Below, piece after piece: positions 1-9,639 of a stretch of DNA of 64,000 bases (positions are counted from its first letter, which is position 1; each line of letters starts with the position of its first letter). The DNA lies in the NCBI GenBank assembly GCA_948144175.1, contig CANXME010002010.1:3174501-3238500 (forward strand), read 5' to 3'. The notes beneath the pieces are model-generated. The model was not told the origin of the DNA and searched no databases. It saw only the letters and a list, made by a program, of their open reading frames with translations. The translations under genes were made by a program, and so were the position numbers. The stretch comes from Closterium sp. NIES-65 (Eukaryota > Streptophyta > Zygnematophyceae > Desmidiales > Closteriaceae).

Positions 1-751
1 GAATCCCACTAAATTCGAATATATTTTAGCCCTAGACCGTGGCTACATTTCCCAATTTGAATCGTATCAAAATATGAAGCATATCTTGAGTTATGGTTTT
101 CGGCGCACTAGGGGGTATGCTGCCACAGAAATTTAACTCAATCACAATTAACTCACAAGTCCCACAAAAGAACATTAGAGTAGCACTAAACCTGGTAGGA
201 GGGGAAGAAGAGGACGAGAGGGAAGGTCCCAAGAGAGAGTCCCCAACCAAGGAAACCCCATGCCACACAATTCCCTTCCCCATAGGCAACAAACTTTGAC
301 CTTTGTCACTTTCCAACCCATGCCATCCACCTCACCTCAACTTGGCCACACTTACCAACCTGGTTTGGCTTCACCCAACCTCTTGGCAGCATCTACAGTA
401 ATGGGTTCGAATTTCCCAACCCCCACAAGTCTGTACCCCATATTGAGTCAATGCCACAACTTCCCAAAGTAGCTGCAACCAAAATATATAAGCATACGAA
501 CTCCAATGTTCGTAACTTTCTTGGTTGTGCTCCGATCGCGACGATTCTTGGTTCGTCGGAAAGCTCTTGAGTAGAGGAATCACTTCAGATATCTGCTCAA
601 GCCAAATAACATACACACACACACACACACACAGAAAATCCAAACCACACAAGACACAAATTTCTTGCACACGCTCACACCACGCATGCAACGCACAAAC
701 ACATGATGGGAGGCAGACAGACGTGAATGCATATGGTTGCATCACACAACA
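1..751 (-). repeat. Element A 3' LTR (partial)
   Basis: Nearly identical to 5619-6361. In sense orientation it starts TGTTGTGTGATG. A CA microsatellite near 610-632 is 8 bp longer than in the other copy. A polypurine tract (AGAGGGGGAGTT on the minus strand, about 752-763) abuts its inner edge. Confidence 0.95.
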
Positions 752-808
752 AACTCCCCCTCTGGCTGCCAACCATCATCCCACATGCCATAACTCAAGC
801 ATGCATCC

Positions 809-3800
809 TCAATGCACACTCATTCCCGCAAGCTTCATGCCCTTCCAATGCTCAGGTTCTGCCAGGCGCTTGGTGAGAATGTCAGCCGCCTGCTGCTGGG
901 TCTTCACAATCTCCAGCCGCACCTCCTTGTCCAGGAGCCTCCTTGTCCAATGCCACTTTGGCCTGATGTGCTTTGTCAAGCCATGAAGACAGGCATTCTT
1001 CGCAAGCTTCACCGCCGACTCATTGTCACAGAAAATCACAGTCGGCTCCCTCTGACGCACTCCGATTTCCTCCAACAAACGCCTCAGCCACACCACCTCC
1101 TTTGCCCCATGATGCAGGGCCATGTACTCTGTCTCACACGAGGACAACCCCACCTCGTTCTGCTTCTTGCTGCGCCAGCTCACTGCACCACCTCCAAAGA
1201 GGCACACATAGCCTCCAATGCTGGTGCCATCCGTCTTCACTGAGTTGAAGCTAGCGTCGGTGTAGCAAGTTAAGCGCATCTCCCCCTAGCTCAAATCAGC
1301 TGCACCCCTCTGTAGCCTCTGTCGCACAGCACTGTACTCCAAGCCCATTGATGCTGTAGCGCTCACATAGCGGACCAACCTCTTGGCCGCTTCCAGCTGC
1401 TCATGACTTGGGCATGAAACCACACTTGCAAGCCTGGATGTAGCAAAGGCAATGTCAGGCCGCGTGTGGTTAGCCGCATAGTTGAGTGCCCCCACCATGG
1501 AGTGAAACAACTTCTTGTCACTCTCCCCCACCACCTCCTCATCAGCACAGGGCTCCACAGTGAACCCTGAAGGTAGCGGGGTGGCTGGCTTTCCTGCATC
1601 TTGCAGCCCATACTTCTCAGCCAGCCCCTCACAATACTTCCTCTGGTGCAACCTCAACACTCCCTTGTCAAGGTCCCTCTCCACGTGCATCCCAAGGTAG
1701 TACTTCACATCTCCCATCTTGGAGCACTTCAACTGCATTTCCAGCATCTCCTTCACACGTTCAATCATTGCAGACGACTCAGAGAAGAGCAGGATGTCGT
1801 CCACGTACACCAGGAGCACGAGGAACTGCTCCTTCTCTTGCAGCAGGAACAGGCTGTGATCACACTCGCTCTTCTTGAACCCCCCGGTCAGCAGTGTCTC
1901 CTCCAGCTTGTGGTACCATGCGCGAGGAGCCTGCTTCAGGCCATAGATGGCCTTCTTGAGCCTGCACACCCTGCCGCTCCCATCATCCAACCCCTCAGGC
2001 TGCAGCATGTACAGATCCTCTAGAATGATTCCATTGAGGAAGGCAGTGATTATGTCCATCTGCTTGATCTTCCGGCCACGGTTTGCAGCCATTGCCAACA
2101 TCGTCCTCAGTGTAGTGCCTTTCCCCACAAGAGCAAAGATATCATCAAAATCCTTCCCCTTTGTCTGTTGGAGCCCCTTAGCCACAAGCCTTGACTTGTA
2201 GCGGGTCAGCTCCCCATCAGGTCCGTACTTGTGCCTGAAAATCAGCTTGGAAGAAATGGCCTTCTTCCCTGGAGGCAGCTCACACAGCTCCCACGTCTCA
2301 TTCTCCAGCTGAGAGTCATACTCCTCCTTCACACTCTGCTTGCACTTCTCAGCATCGGGCCCACTCAAGGCCTCAGTAAGTGTCTTGGGCTCAGGGACGG
2401 CTGCCCAGCAACAGTGCGCTATCTCCTCCTCAACACACTGCTCAGCCACACTCCCAGCCCTTACCACACTTGGCTTCCCAAAGCTCGGATAGGTCAGCCG
2501 TTTAGGAGGGCGCACATCCCTCCTTGGACGGTCAGCCGGACGTACGGCACCTTGTGGAGCATCTTGCTGCTGCTGCTGCGGCTGCTGCTGCTGCTGCTGC
2601 TGCTGCTCCTCCACCTCAGGTTCTCCCCCATCCTCAGTCACCCCAGAAATCTCCTCCTCTGAGACAGTGACCTGCACTTGCCTCGAAGGCCGCTGCACCT
2701 CATCAGCCTCAATGATCAGCGGTGTAGTGGGAAACTTTTGCTGCTGCTGCTTCCACTCCTTGTAGTACAAGGACTCAAGGAACTTCACATCCCTCGACAC
2801 AGTCAGCTGCTGGCTGGTCAAGTCCCAAATCAGCCAGCCCTTGTGATCCTTAGCAAGCCCCAAGTGCACACCCCATCTCCCAGAAGCTTCCAGTTTTCCC
2901 CTCTTCTCCTTAGGCACATGAAACACCACCATGCAGCCGTAGGCTCTCAGCATGTTGACTGCTGGTGCACTCCCATACCACTTGGTGTAGGGGACCCATT
3001 GCTTGTCCCCCACTGTCGCCAGCACCCGGTTCTTCACAACAGCGACCTGCCGCAGTGCTGTCACCCAAAACGGATCCGGCAGCCCTGCACGCCCAAGGAG
3101 AGTGCGAGCACCTTCCTGCAGGGTCCGGTTAAACCGCTCAGCCACGCCATTCTGCTGAGGGTTGTAGGGCACCGTGAGCTGATGCTGGATCCCCTTCTTC
3201 TTCAGCACCGCCTCAAAATCAGCGCCAATAAACTCTCCCCCATTGTCGGTGCGGATCACCTTGACCTTGTGTCCGCTCTCCCTTTGTGCTCTCGGCATCC
3301 ACTCCTTAAGAACAGCCGCTGCCACCTCCCCTTTAGACTTGAGAGGATAGACCCACACCGCACGTGTGTGGTCGTCCACAATGGTCAAGAAGTAGCGGCT
3401 GCCCGAGAGAGAAAGGGCCCTTGTGGGGCCCACCACATCCATGTGCACAAGCGCGAGTGGAACCTTGGCTGGTCCCGTGCTGCTGCTGAAAGGGAACTTG
3501 GTGAACTTTGTCTCAAGGCTTGTAGGGCAGCTCCCAATCTCCTTCGCTGCCCCCTTCACCTCCAATCCCTTCAAGCTCCCATCCTTCACCAACTTCTGCA
3601 GCATAGGAATGTTGATGTGGCACAGCCTCTCATGCCACGTCTCCCAATCGGCCTCACCACTCCCAGACGAAGCCTTTGCCCATGCAGCCGTTGCATCCAC
3701 ACCAGCAAGCACCTCACCATGTGATTGATGTGGCTGCTGCACCTTCTTGACTGCATCCAGGGCCCCAGCAGTTGGTGTAGTCTCCTCTCCTCCCGCAGTT

Positions 3801-4347
3801 GCCTTAGCCGCTGCCGTTGCCTTTGCCGTTGCTGGAGGTTTCCCATTCCAAGGGATGATGGGCAGCTGCCACAGGTCCTTGATGCAGCTGCTCTTCTCCT
3901 CCAAATCCCACAGCAGCAACTTCCCAAGCTTTGCACGGCAGCTGGTTGGGCCGAACGTAACTTTGGCCTTGCTTTCTGGAGCCGGCGCACAGAGAGGAGG
4001 TTAGCGGATAAACCTTCAACCAACAGCACATTTCCCAGCCCCACAAGCCCCCCATTAGCTCCCATAACGTTGGCATTCCCAACACCAATCACAGGGAGCA
4101 AGGCACCTGAAGCGGCAGCCACAAACTTTATCTTCCCAGGGGGCTTCACCTCATCAAGCAAATCTGCCCGTGGAGTCATGTGACTCGTGCAACCTGAATC
4201 GATCACCCAATGAGTGAGGGGGTGCATCACAACCTTCCCAGCTGAACCCACATCACCCCCACTCCCTTGCATATCCTCAACCATGAGGAACATCCCAGGG
4301 TCGGCTTTACCTTGTGCACCATCACCTTGTGCACCTGAACCTTGCAC
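809..4347 (-). pseudogene. Element A pol region: protease, integrase, RT, RNase H
   Basis: Read on the minus strand. A protease with a D-S-G core (VIDSGCTSHMTP) lies near 4165-4210. A GAG-pre-integrase segment (WHERLCH) follows near 3620. The integrase D-D-E core is seen as HMDVVG (about 3450), RTDNGGEF (about 3255) and NGVAERFN (about 3150). Copia RT spans about 2300-1370 with the YVDD active site near 1800. Type I RNase H (CYTDASFNS at its start) occupies about 809-1279. A polyglutamine tract near 2566-2614 sits in the integrase-RT linker. This is the usual Ty1/copia order, and the protein would have reverse-transcribed and integrated the element. Recognisable throughout, with about three breaks. 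Confidence 0.93.
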
Positions 4348-4356
4348 AGCACCACC

Positions 4357-5271
4357 TCATGCACGTTCACCACTTGGCGGCTTCATGCCTGGAGGTGCCC
4401 ATCCTTCAGGCCGGCAAAAACACTTGAACCACGGGTGTCCAGCCTTCTTGCAGTACCAGCACGCACCCTCCATTCGGGTGCTCCCCCTACCACCAGAGCT
4501 CTCATGCCCCTCGTTGTAGTCACCTCGGCCTCTTCCTCTACCAAAGCCTCTCCCACGGCCTCGGCCTCTCCCTCCCCCTCTCCCCCTGCTGCCTCCTGCA
4601 GCTCCATACCCCTCAGCAGTTTTGTTGGCAGCACCACCTCCCGTGTGGCGCCTACGGAAGTCCTCCTGCAGGATCTGCTGCCGTAGCCACTCAGGCATCC
4701 ACTTGTCCTGCTGAGCGTTGAGGGTGGGGATAAGGTTGTCCCACGAGTTGTCGAGCACCGAGATGATTTTGGTGCACTGCTGCATTTCCGACACCTTGCT
4801 GCCCGCCGCTGCCATCCTCGCATAGGTGTCTTTGATCTTGTCAAGAGCCGGCTTCACATCATCTCCCGGCCGCATGGAGAGGGCAGCCAGCTCCTTCTCC
4901 AATACGATCACCATCGGCAGCGTGTTGGGTTGAACCACGTCGCGTAGCAGCTTCCACGCCTTCGGTCCCGAGTCATCGAGCTCCACCAAATCCTTGATGT
5001 GCTGGAACATGTCGTTGTTGACCGACTGTAGAATCAAGTCGTACAGCACCGCGCTCCGCTCAATCCACCGATCGCGGGCATCTCCTTCCTCGGGCATCTT
5101 CTCCTCTCCCATAGCCAATTTCAGCAACTTGTAGCGCTTGAAGGCGCTCCTCATCCGCCCACTCCATTCTTCATAGTTGGAGCCATCCAATGCCTCAATC
5201 TTGGATGGTGGCGGCTCACTCTTCTTCTCAGCTCCTTCTCCACTCCCTTGACTCATCTCCTCTGCTCCCAA
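4357..5271 (-). CDS. Element A gag
   Basis: Open frame of 304 residues just inside the right LTR. The first two thirds match the UBN2/retrotran_gag type capsid of copia elements (EALDGSNYEEWSGRM near residue 28; later LEKELAALSMRPGDD). An Arg/Gly-rich stretch (RGRGRGRGFGRGRGRG) is followed by a canonical CX2CX4HX4C zinc knuckle, CWYCKKAGHPWFKC, near residue 270. The start at 5271 is the first ATG after the primer-binding site. It would have formed the virus-like particle and bound the element RNA. Confidence 0.93.
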   Translation of the reverse strand: MGAEEMSQGSGEGAEKKSEPPPSKIEALDGSNYEEWSGRMRSAFKRYKLLKLAMGEEKMPEEGDARDRWIERSAVLYDLILQSVNNDMFQHIKDLVELDDSGPKAWKLLRDVVQPNTLPMVIVLEKELAALSMRPGDDVKPALDKIKDTYARMAAAGSKVSEMQQCTKIISVLDNSWDNLIPTLNAQQDKWMPEWLRQQILQEDFRRRHTGGGAANKTAEGYGAAGGSRGRGGGRGRGRGRGFGRGRGRGDYNEGHESSGGRGSTRMEGACWYCKKAGHPWFKCFCRPEGWAPPGMKPPSGERA

Positions 5272-5477
5272 TCAGAGGTTTCAGCTCCCCCCCTTTGCTG
5301 GTCACAATGTAGATCCACACAATCTTCACAAGTGTCGGCGCCAACGAAATTTCAGCAGAGTTTCCCCTTAGCGGAAGTCACGTGCAACCTCTAGAACTCC
5401 ACTTAGGCACGCCCACAGGCCATGGTGGGTCTAGGAGGGTCTTCACACTTCATTACACTCTCCACAAAGTCCTTAAT

Positions 5478-5491
5478 CCGCTCTGATACCA
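5478..5491 (-). promoter_or_regulatory. Element A primer-binding site
   Basis: On the minus strand, TGGTATCAGAGCGG lies two bases inside the right LTR. This matches the 3' end of initiator-Met tRNA, the usual primer of plant copia elements, and fixes the 5' LTR boundary at 5494. Confidence 0.92.
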
Positions 5492-5493
5492 CT

Positions 5494-6361
5494 TGTTAGA
5501 GACTAAGGACGGAGTCTATGAAGATTAGGTGCCCAAATTTCTCAAAATCGTTGGTCTCAATTTCTGGACAGAAACGTCGACTTCACAAGAAACGTTGTCG
5601 ACGAAAGGTGCACTGTTAGAATCCCACTAAATTCGAATATGTTGTAGCCCTAGACCGTGGCTACATTTCCCAATTTGAATCGTATCAAAATATGAAGCAT
5701 ATCTTGAGTTATGGTTTTCGGCGCACAAGGGGGTATGCTGCCACAGAAAATTAACTCAATCACAATTAACTCACAAGTCCCACAAAAGAACATTAGAGTA
5801 GCACTAAACCTGGTAGGAGGGGAAGAAGAGGACGAGAGGGAAGGTCCCAAGAGAGAGTCCCCAACCAAGGAAACCCCATGCCACACAATTCCCTTCCCCA
5901 TAGGCAACAAACTTTGACCTTTGTCACTTTCCAACCCATGCCATCCACCTCACCTCAACTTGGCCACACTTACCAACCTGGTTTGGCTTCACCCAACCTC
6001 TTGGCAGCATCTAAAGTAATGGGTTCGAATTTCCCAACCCCCACAAGTCTGTACCCCATATTGAGTCAATGCCACAACTTCCCAAAGTAGCTGCAACCAA
6101 AATATATAAGCATACGAACTCCAATGTTCGTAACTTTCTTGGTTGTGCTCCGATCGCGACGATTCTTGGTTCGTCGGAAAGCTCTTGAGTAGAGGAATCA
6201 CTTCAGATATCTGCTCAAGCCAAATAACATACACACACACACAGAAAATCCAAACCACACAAGACACAAATTTCTTGCACACGCTCACACCACGCATGCA
6301 ACGCACAAACACATGATGGGAGGCAGACAGACGTGAATGCATATGGTTGCATCACACAACA
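5494..6361 (-). repeat. Element A 5' LTR (complete, 868 bp)
   Basis: Begins TGTTGTGTGATG and ends CTCTAACA in sense orientation, the TG...CA ends of an LTR. 5619-6361 repeats 1-751; the remaining 125 bases would match sequence left of the window. It should hold the element promoter, but no clear TATA box stands out. A TATATA run lies near 6102-6108. Confidence 0.93.
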
Positions 6362-7080
6362 GTCGACAACCAGCAGAAAGTAGTGCTCGCCACCCTGTCC
6401 AGTGACGCGGGCGAGGCCCCACACGTCCATGTGCAGGGTCTGCAAAGGAGCAGTGGTAGGAGGAAACGAGGAGGAGTGAGGAGCGACGCGCTGCCGCCCC
6501 TCGACTCAGGGAAGGCAGGGCGGCGCAAGCGACCTCATAAGCGGGGGCAGGGAACTGGGGAGACCAAAAACAAGGAGACGGTAGTGCATGTCACGCAGGC
6601 GTGGCAAGGAGGGGTGGCCAAGACGGTGGTGCCAAAGGAGAGTCTGGTGCGTGAGGACCTAGACGTAGCGACCTCAACCGACGCAGCTACTGGACCTGAC
6701 TCCGCTACCAGTGCAAACTCAGTGGTCAGTAGGTACAAGCCAGACCCAGGCCTCCAAGTGAACGTGGCAAGGTGCTCACCAGTGCGCGAGTCCATACAAA
6801 TCGCCACTAGCTCGCCTCCAGGCTGGGTGACAGTAACCCACTGGTCTTGGAGGATAGAGGTAACCACCAAGTTCTTAGCGAACGAGGGGAGGTGGAGACC
6901 TATGAGGAGGGCAGAAGGGGCCGCAGGACAAGGGAGAATAGTAGCGCCACGCGCGACAACCAGGCCCCCGGAGGGTTCGGCCAGTGTGACATGTATAGGG
7001 ACTGTGGGCGGTGTGACTGTGGTGCTGCCGCGGAAGAAGAAACGAGACGCACCTGAGTCGAGAGTAAAAGTGTGCAAGGC
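6362..7080 (-). pseudogene. Element B protease and 5' part of integrase
   Basis: Minus strand. The protease core LDSGASRFFFRG lies near 7060. Downstream is the divergent segment between protease and integrase (compare TGEHLATFTWRPGSGLYLL with the same stretch in the other family members). The integrase begins with HMDVWGLARV near 6430 and GEHYFLLVVD at the border with element A. Clearly the same family as G, H, I, K and P but more diverged, with several breaks. Confidence 0.85.
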
Positions 7081-7149
7081 CTCATCAGGCTCTGCACCTG
7101 TGCTAGGTGAGTCAAAAGCACCAAGACTAGCAACCTCTACGGCTCCAGG

Positions 7150-7550
7150 TGCCTCTACACCCCTAGTACAAGTACTCTGAAACCCTCCGCCACCTGGGCT
7201 GCCCCACCAGACAGCCTAGTCATGAAGCTGTTGCAGGGAGAGAGTCTCCGGCGGACGCTGCTGCTGCTGCTGCTGTCCACCCCTAGAATCTCCGCATCGA
7301 CCAGCACGAGTAGACTCACAGGTACCTCCAGTAGTAGCACCCCAGGCTCCGCCACCGGGGCTGCCCCATCGGACAGCCCACTTACGACGCTGCTGTGGCG
7401 AAAGCGGCTTCCGCCAACAAGCATGGCTAGCTCCGCCACCGGGGCTGCCCCACCAAATAGCCCACTCGCAAAGCTGCTGCGGCGAGAGAGACTCCTGCAC
7501 AGGGATAGTGGCCATGGTAGGCAGTGTCAGTCAGCAGCAGCAGCGCAAGG
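7150..7550 (-). pseudogene. Element B gag C-terminal remnant with repeated SPQQL motif
   Basis: Three successive near-copies of a tract containing LSPQQLCEW, LSPQQRRKW and LSLQQLHD, each beside WGSPGGGA, read on the minus strand. One copy of LSPQQLREW precedes the Gag zinc-binding motif in intact relatives, so this stretch looks like a tandemly expanded end of gag. No capsid domain is recognisable. Confidence 0.6.
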
Positions 7551-8260
7551 GCTGAAGTAGCGACTGCATTGGCGGTAGCTAGAACACTAGGTGCAGTGGC
7601 AGCTGTTGTAGGAGCAATAGTGCTAGTGAAGGGTGGCAGCGGTAGTTGGCGGTGAATGCGGGGTAGAGCAAGAGCGCGCAGGCAGCACGAGCACGCAGAG
7701 CAGGAGGGTGTGCAGCAGCAGGTGGTAGAACCTAGGGCGGCAACACCTAGGGCGGCAGCAATGGGGCACAGCACCTAGGGCCGCGGCAGGTGGTAGCTCC
7801 TAGGGCAGCAGGGCGCGCCAGGCGCTGGGCAGCGGGGCGCGCTGGCGCGCTGGGCAGCGGGGAGCGCTGGCGTGCTGGGCAGCCGGGTGCGGTGGCGCGC
7901 TGGGCAGCGGGGCAGGCTAGCGCGCTGGGCAGCGGGGCGCGCTGGGCAGCGGGGCGCACAAGCGCGCTGGCACGCTTGGCAGCGAGGCGCGCTGGGCAGC
8001 GGGGCGCGCTGGTGTGTTAGGCAGTGGGGTGCGCTGGCATGCGGGTAGCACACGTGCAGCGTGCGGGCAGTAGGCACGCAGCGCGTGCAGCAGGCGGGCG
8101 GGCACACTAGGCAGCGCGGTAGCGCGCGGGCAGGGCAGGGCAGCAGCGCGACGGCGTGCTGGGCAGGGCAGAAACGACGGGCCGGGCAGGAAAAAAAGGA
8201 AAGTGACTGCCGGGCAGAGCGGAACGAATACGGTGGGCCCTAAAAAATCCGGTCCTAACA
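7551..8260 (-). repeat. Element B leader with GC-rich minisatellite
   Basis: Between the primer-binding-like site and the gag remnant lies a tandem array (densest 7800-8030) built on GCGCTGGGCAGCGGGGC. Long open frames cross it on both strands, but only because the repeats lack stop codons. It takes the place of the repeat-rich leader found in every member of this family. Confidence 0.8.
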
Positions 8261-8279
8261 GAGACCTACTCTGAAACCA

Positions 8280-8395
8280 TGTCAAGAAGGAATGTTGGAT
8301 TGATTAGGATTGTGAGTACAAGTAGGAAACCCAAAGGGGTTGTACTCACTAAGTATGCCCCACTACAACCTAGAGCATACAAACACAGCTTGACA
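8280..8395 (-). repeat. Element B 5' LTR (116 bp)
   Basis: In sense orientation it runs TGTCAAGCTG ... CTTGACA and is followed directly by a primer-binding-like TGGTTTCAGAG. It shares the TGTA(G)TGGGG and GAGTACAACCC blocks seen in the other short LTRs (GTAGTGGGG ... GTACAACC). Its partner lies outside the window. Confidence 0.8.
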
Positions 8396-8985
8396 GCGGC
8401 CTAGCTCTGCAGGGTCCTTGTTTGCTCACAACAAGGTCATGATCCTCCTGTGTCAAGAGGATCGACTGGAGAGCAGAGTGAAACATATCAACCTGCAGTA
8501 CTTCTTACTACGAGAACTGCTGCGTCACGGCCAGGCACGCTTGGTCTTTGCGGCCTCGGCGGCCAACACTGCGGACATCTTCACCATACGCTCCCTCTTG
8601 GTGACCACCGCATGTTATGTTTGCAGTTTGGCCTTGTTCAGACAATCCTCGTTTGTTGTAGACTTGCATTTTGTTTCTTGTTCTGCTTGTTTTGTTGTTT
8701 ATGCGCATCTATGAACTATTGAACTTGTCTTGTGACCGTTTGATTCACAAGCTGGCTTGTCGTACCACCCTGCGTGCATCTCTTGCTTTGTTGTCTTTAT
8801 TGACTTGCCTTGTTACCATTTGTCTCTCATGCTTAGTTGATACACCATACCTAGCCTGTGCGGGTATGTCAAATTGTATCTATATACTTGTTACGCTGTT
8901 AAGCGACAATTAGGTGCATTGTATAAAGTACCCCTCTAGGATTTCCTATTTATTACAATCCTAAACAGGACTTTGCCACGGATCG
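8396..8985 (+). mobile_element. Remnant C: 3' end of an old copia element
   Basis: About 8418-8640 encodes a worn RNase H C-terminus on the plus strand (MILLCQEDRLE, VKHINLQYFLLREL, ASAANTADIFT), matching the copia RNase H of elements G-K. It is followed by a T-rich 3' untranslated stretch and a possible diverged LTR starting TGTCAAATTG at 8867; the LTR end near 8985 is a guess. The part upstream of RNase H is cut off by the insertion of element B. Old and broken. Confidence 0.65.
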
Positions 8986-9252
8986 GCTCAGGGTTGATCA
9001 CACGCGATTTGTTGCAAATGAAGTGTTTGAACTCAGATAAGAGTGAATGTAAAATGACTGGGATGATGAATGCGTGCATACATCGTGCATACATAGGGAA
9101 AACGAAACGTCCTATCTAGCCATGTTCTCCAAGGGGTACATTCCCTTCTTATGGCAATTTCAACAGGGAACTCGTTTCAATCTTGTTCCCGCCATTTACA
9201 TTTTTTTTGTTTCTGCCTGCATCGGTCTCAATCTAACGGTTGTTGGTGTCGC
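8986..9252. other. Unassigned sequence left of element D
   Basis: AT-richer than the elements around it, with no recognised coding or repeat structure. It is probably either the worn tail of remnant C or host DNA continuous with the island that resumes at 15637. A 64-codon open frame (9074-9268) runs into the D LTR and resembles nothing known to me. Confidence 0.4.
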
Positions 9253-9384
9253 TGTCAGAAACGAATGAGCAGGAATGATTGCATTGACATCAAACTCAGT
9301 ACAAGTATAACCTTAATAGGGTTGTACCCCATATAGGCTACCCCACTACAGCCTACACAACATAAGTAGCAATATAGTTTGCCA
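9253..9384 (-). repeat. Element D 3' LTR
   Basis: 132 bp, about 93% identical to 15500-15631. It is bordered on the inside by the family polypurine tract (about 9385-9406, CACCCCCATAGGCAAAGTGG on the plus strand) and outside by GTCGC. Confidence 0.93.
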
Positions 9385-9639
9385 CACCCCCATAGGCAAA
9401 GTGGGGGGGAACAAGGGGTCATAAGACCAGTCAAGAAAAGCAAAGCAAGCTCATGGTGGATCACAAAGTCACCACATACTCTGAGCACAAGCAAATGGCC
9501 ACAAGGCCGGTCCACATGCAGAATTATATAAAAGACAGCAAACAGTACAGTGATCACTACCTAGCAAGAGTAAACATGCACGTATATATATAGGTCACAG
9601 TACAAGCAAAGTGAAGCAGTGAGCAAGTGAGGCAAAACA

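Larger units (their letters stand above)
1..6361 (-). mobile_element. Element A: Ty1/copia LTR retrotransposon, left end cut by window
   Basis: Two long direct repeats (1-751 and 5494-6361) flank a gag-pol region read on the minus strand, with a primer-binding site at the right repeat and a polypurine tract at the left one. The order gag, protease, integrase, RT, RNase H is that of copia. Its LTRs (about 868 bp), canonical Gag zinc knuckle and polyglutamine stretch set it apart from the short-LTR copia family that fills the rest of the window. The two LTRs differ at only about five positions plus a CA-repeat length, so the insertion is young. It lies inside the integrase region of element B. 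The coding region is nearly whole, with about three breaks. About 125 bp of the left LTR lie outside the window, so the target duplication cannot be checked. Confidence 0.95.
6362..8395 (-). mobile_element. Element B: degraded short-LTR copia, split by element A
   Basis: The minus strand reads 5' LTR (8280-8395), a primer-binding-like site, a GC-rich leader, a shrunken gag-like region, protease and the start of integrase, where element A interrupts it. The rest of its pol and its 3' LTR would lie left of the window. The capsid part of gag cannot be recognised, so B looks heavily decayed or internally reduced, with many breaks. Its right border joins RNase H sequence of remnant C on the opposite strand, so B appears to have inserted into C. 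Confidence 0.85.

Noticed and set aside
32-316. 94-codon frames found in both LTRs of element A
   Set aside because: They lie wholly within the LTR, are present only because the LTRs are near-identical, and show no protein-like features.
2678-3724. 348-codon plus-strand frame
   Set aside because: Antisense shadow of element A's integrase; no independent domain.
5494-5613. LTR of element A starting at the internal TGTTAGAATC (5614)
   Set aside because: The window edge makes the left copy start near there, but the primer-binding site lies at 5478-5491, so the true LTR boundary is 5494.
8418-8722. A host gene in the plus-strand frames at 8418-8722
   Set aside because: The peptide aligns with the C-terminal part of copia RNase H; it is remnant C.
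9074-9268. Small hydrophobic 64-codon frame
   Set aside because: Runs into the D LTR, has no recognised family and weak context; more likely chance.
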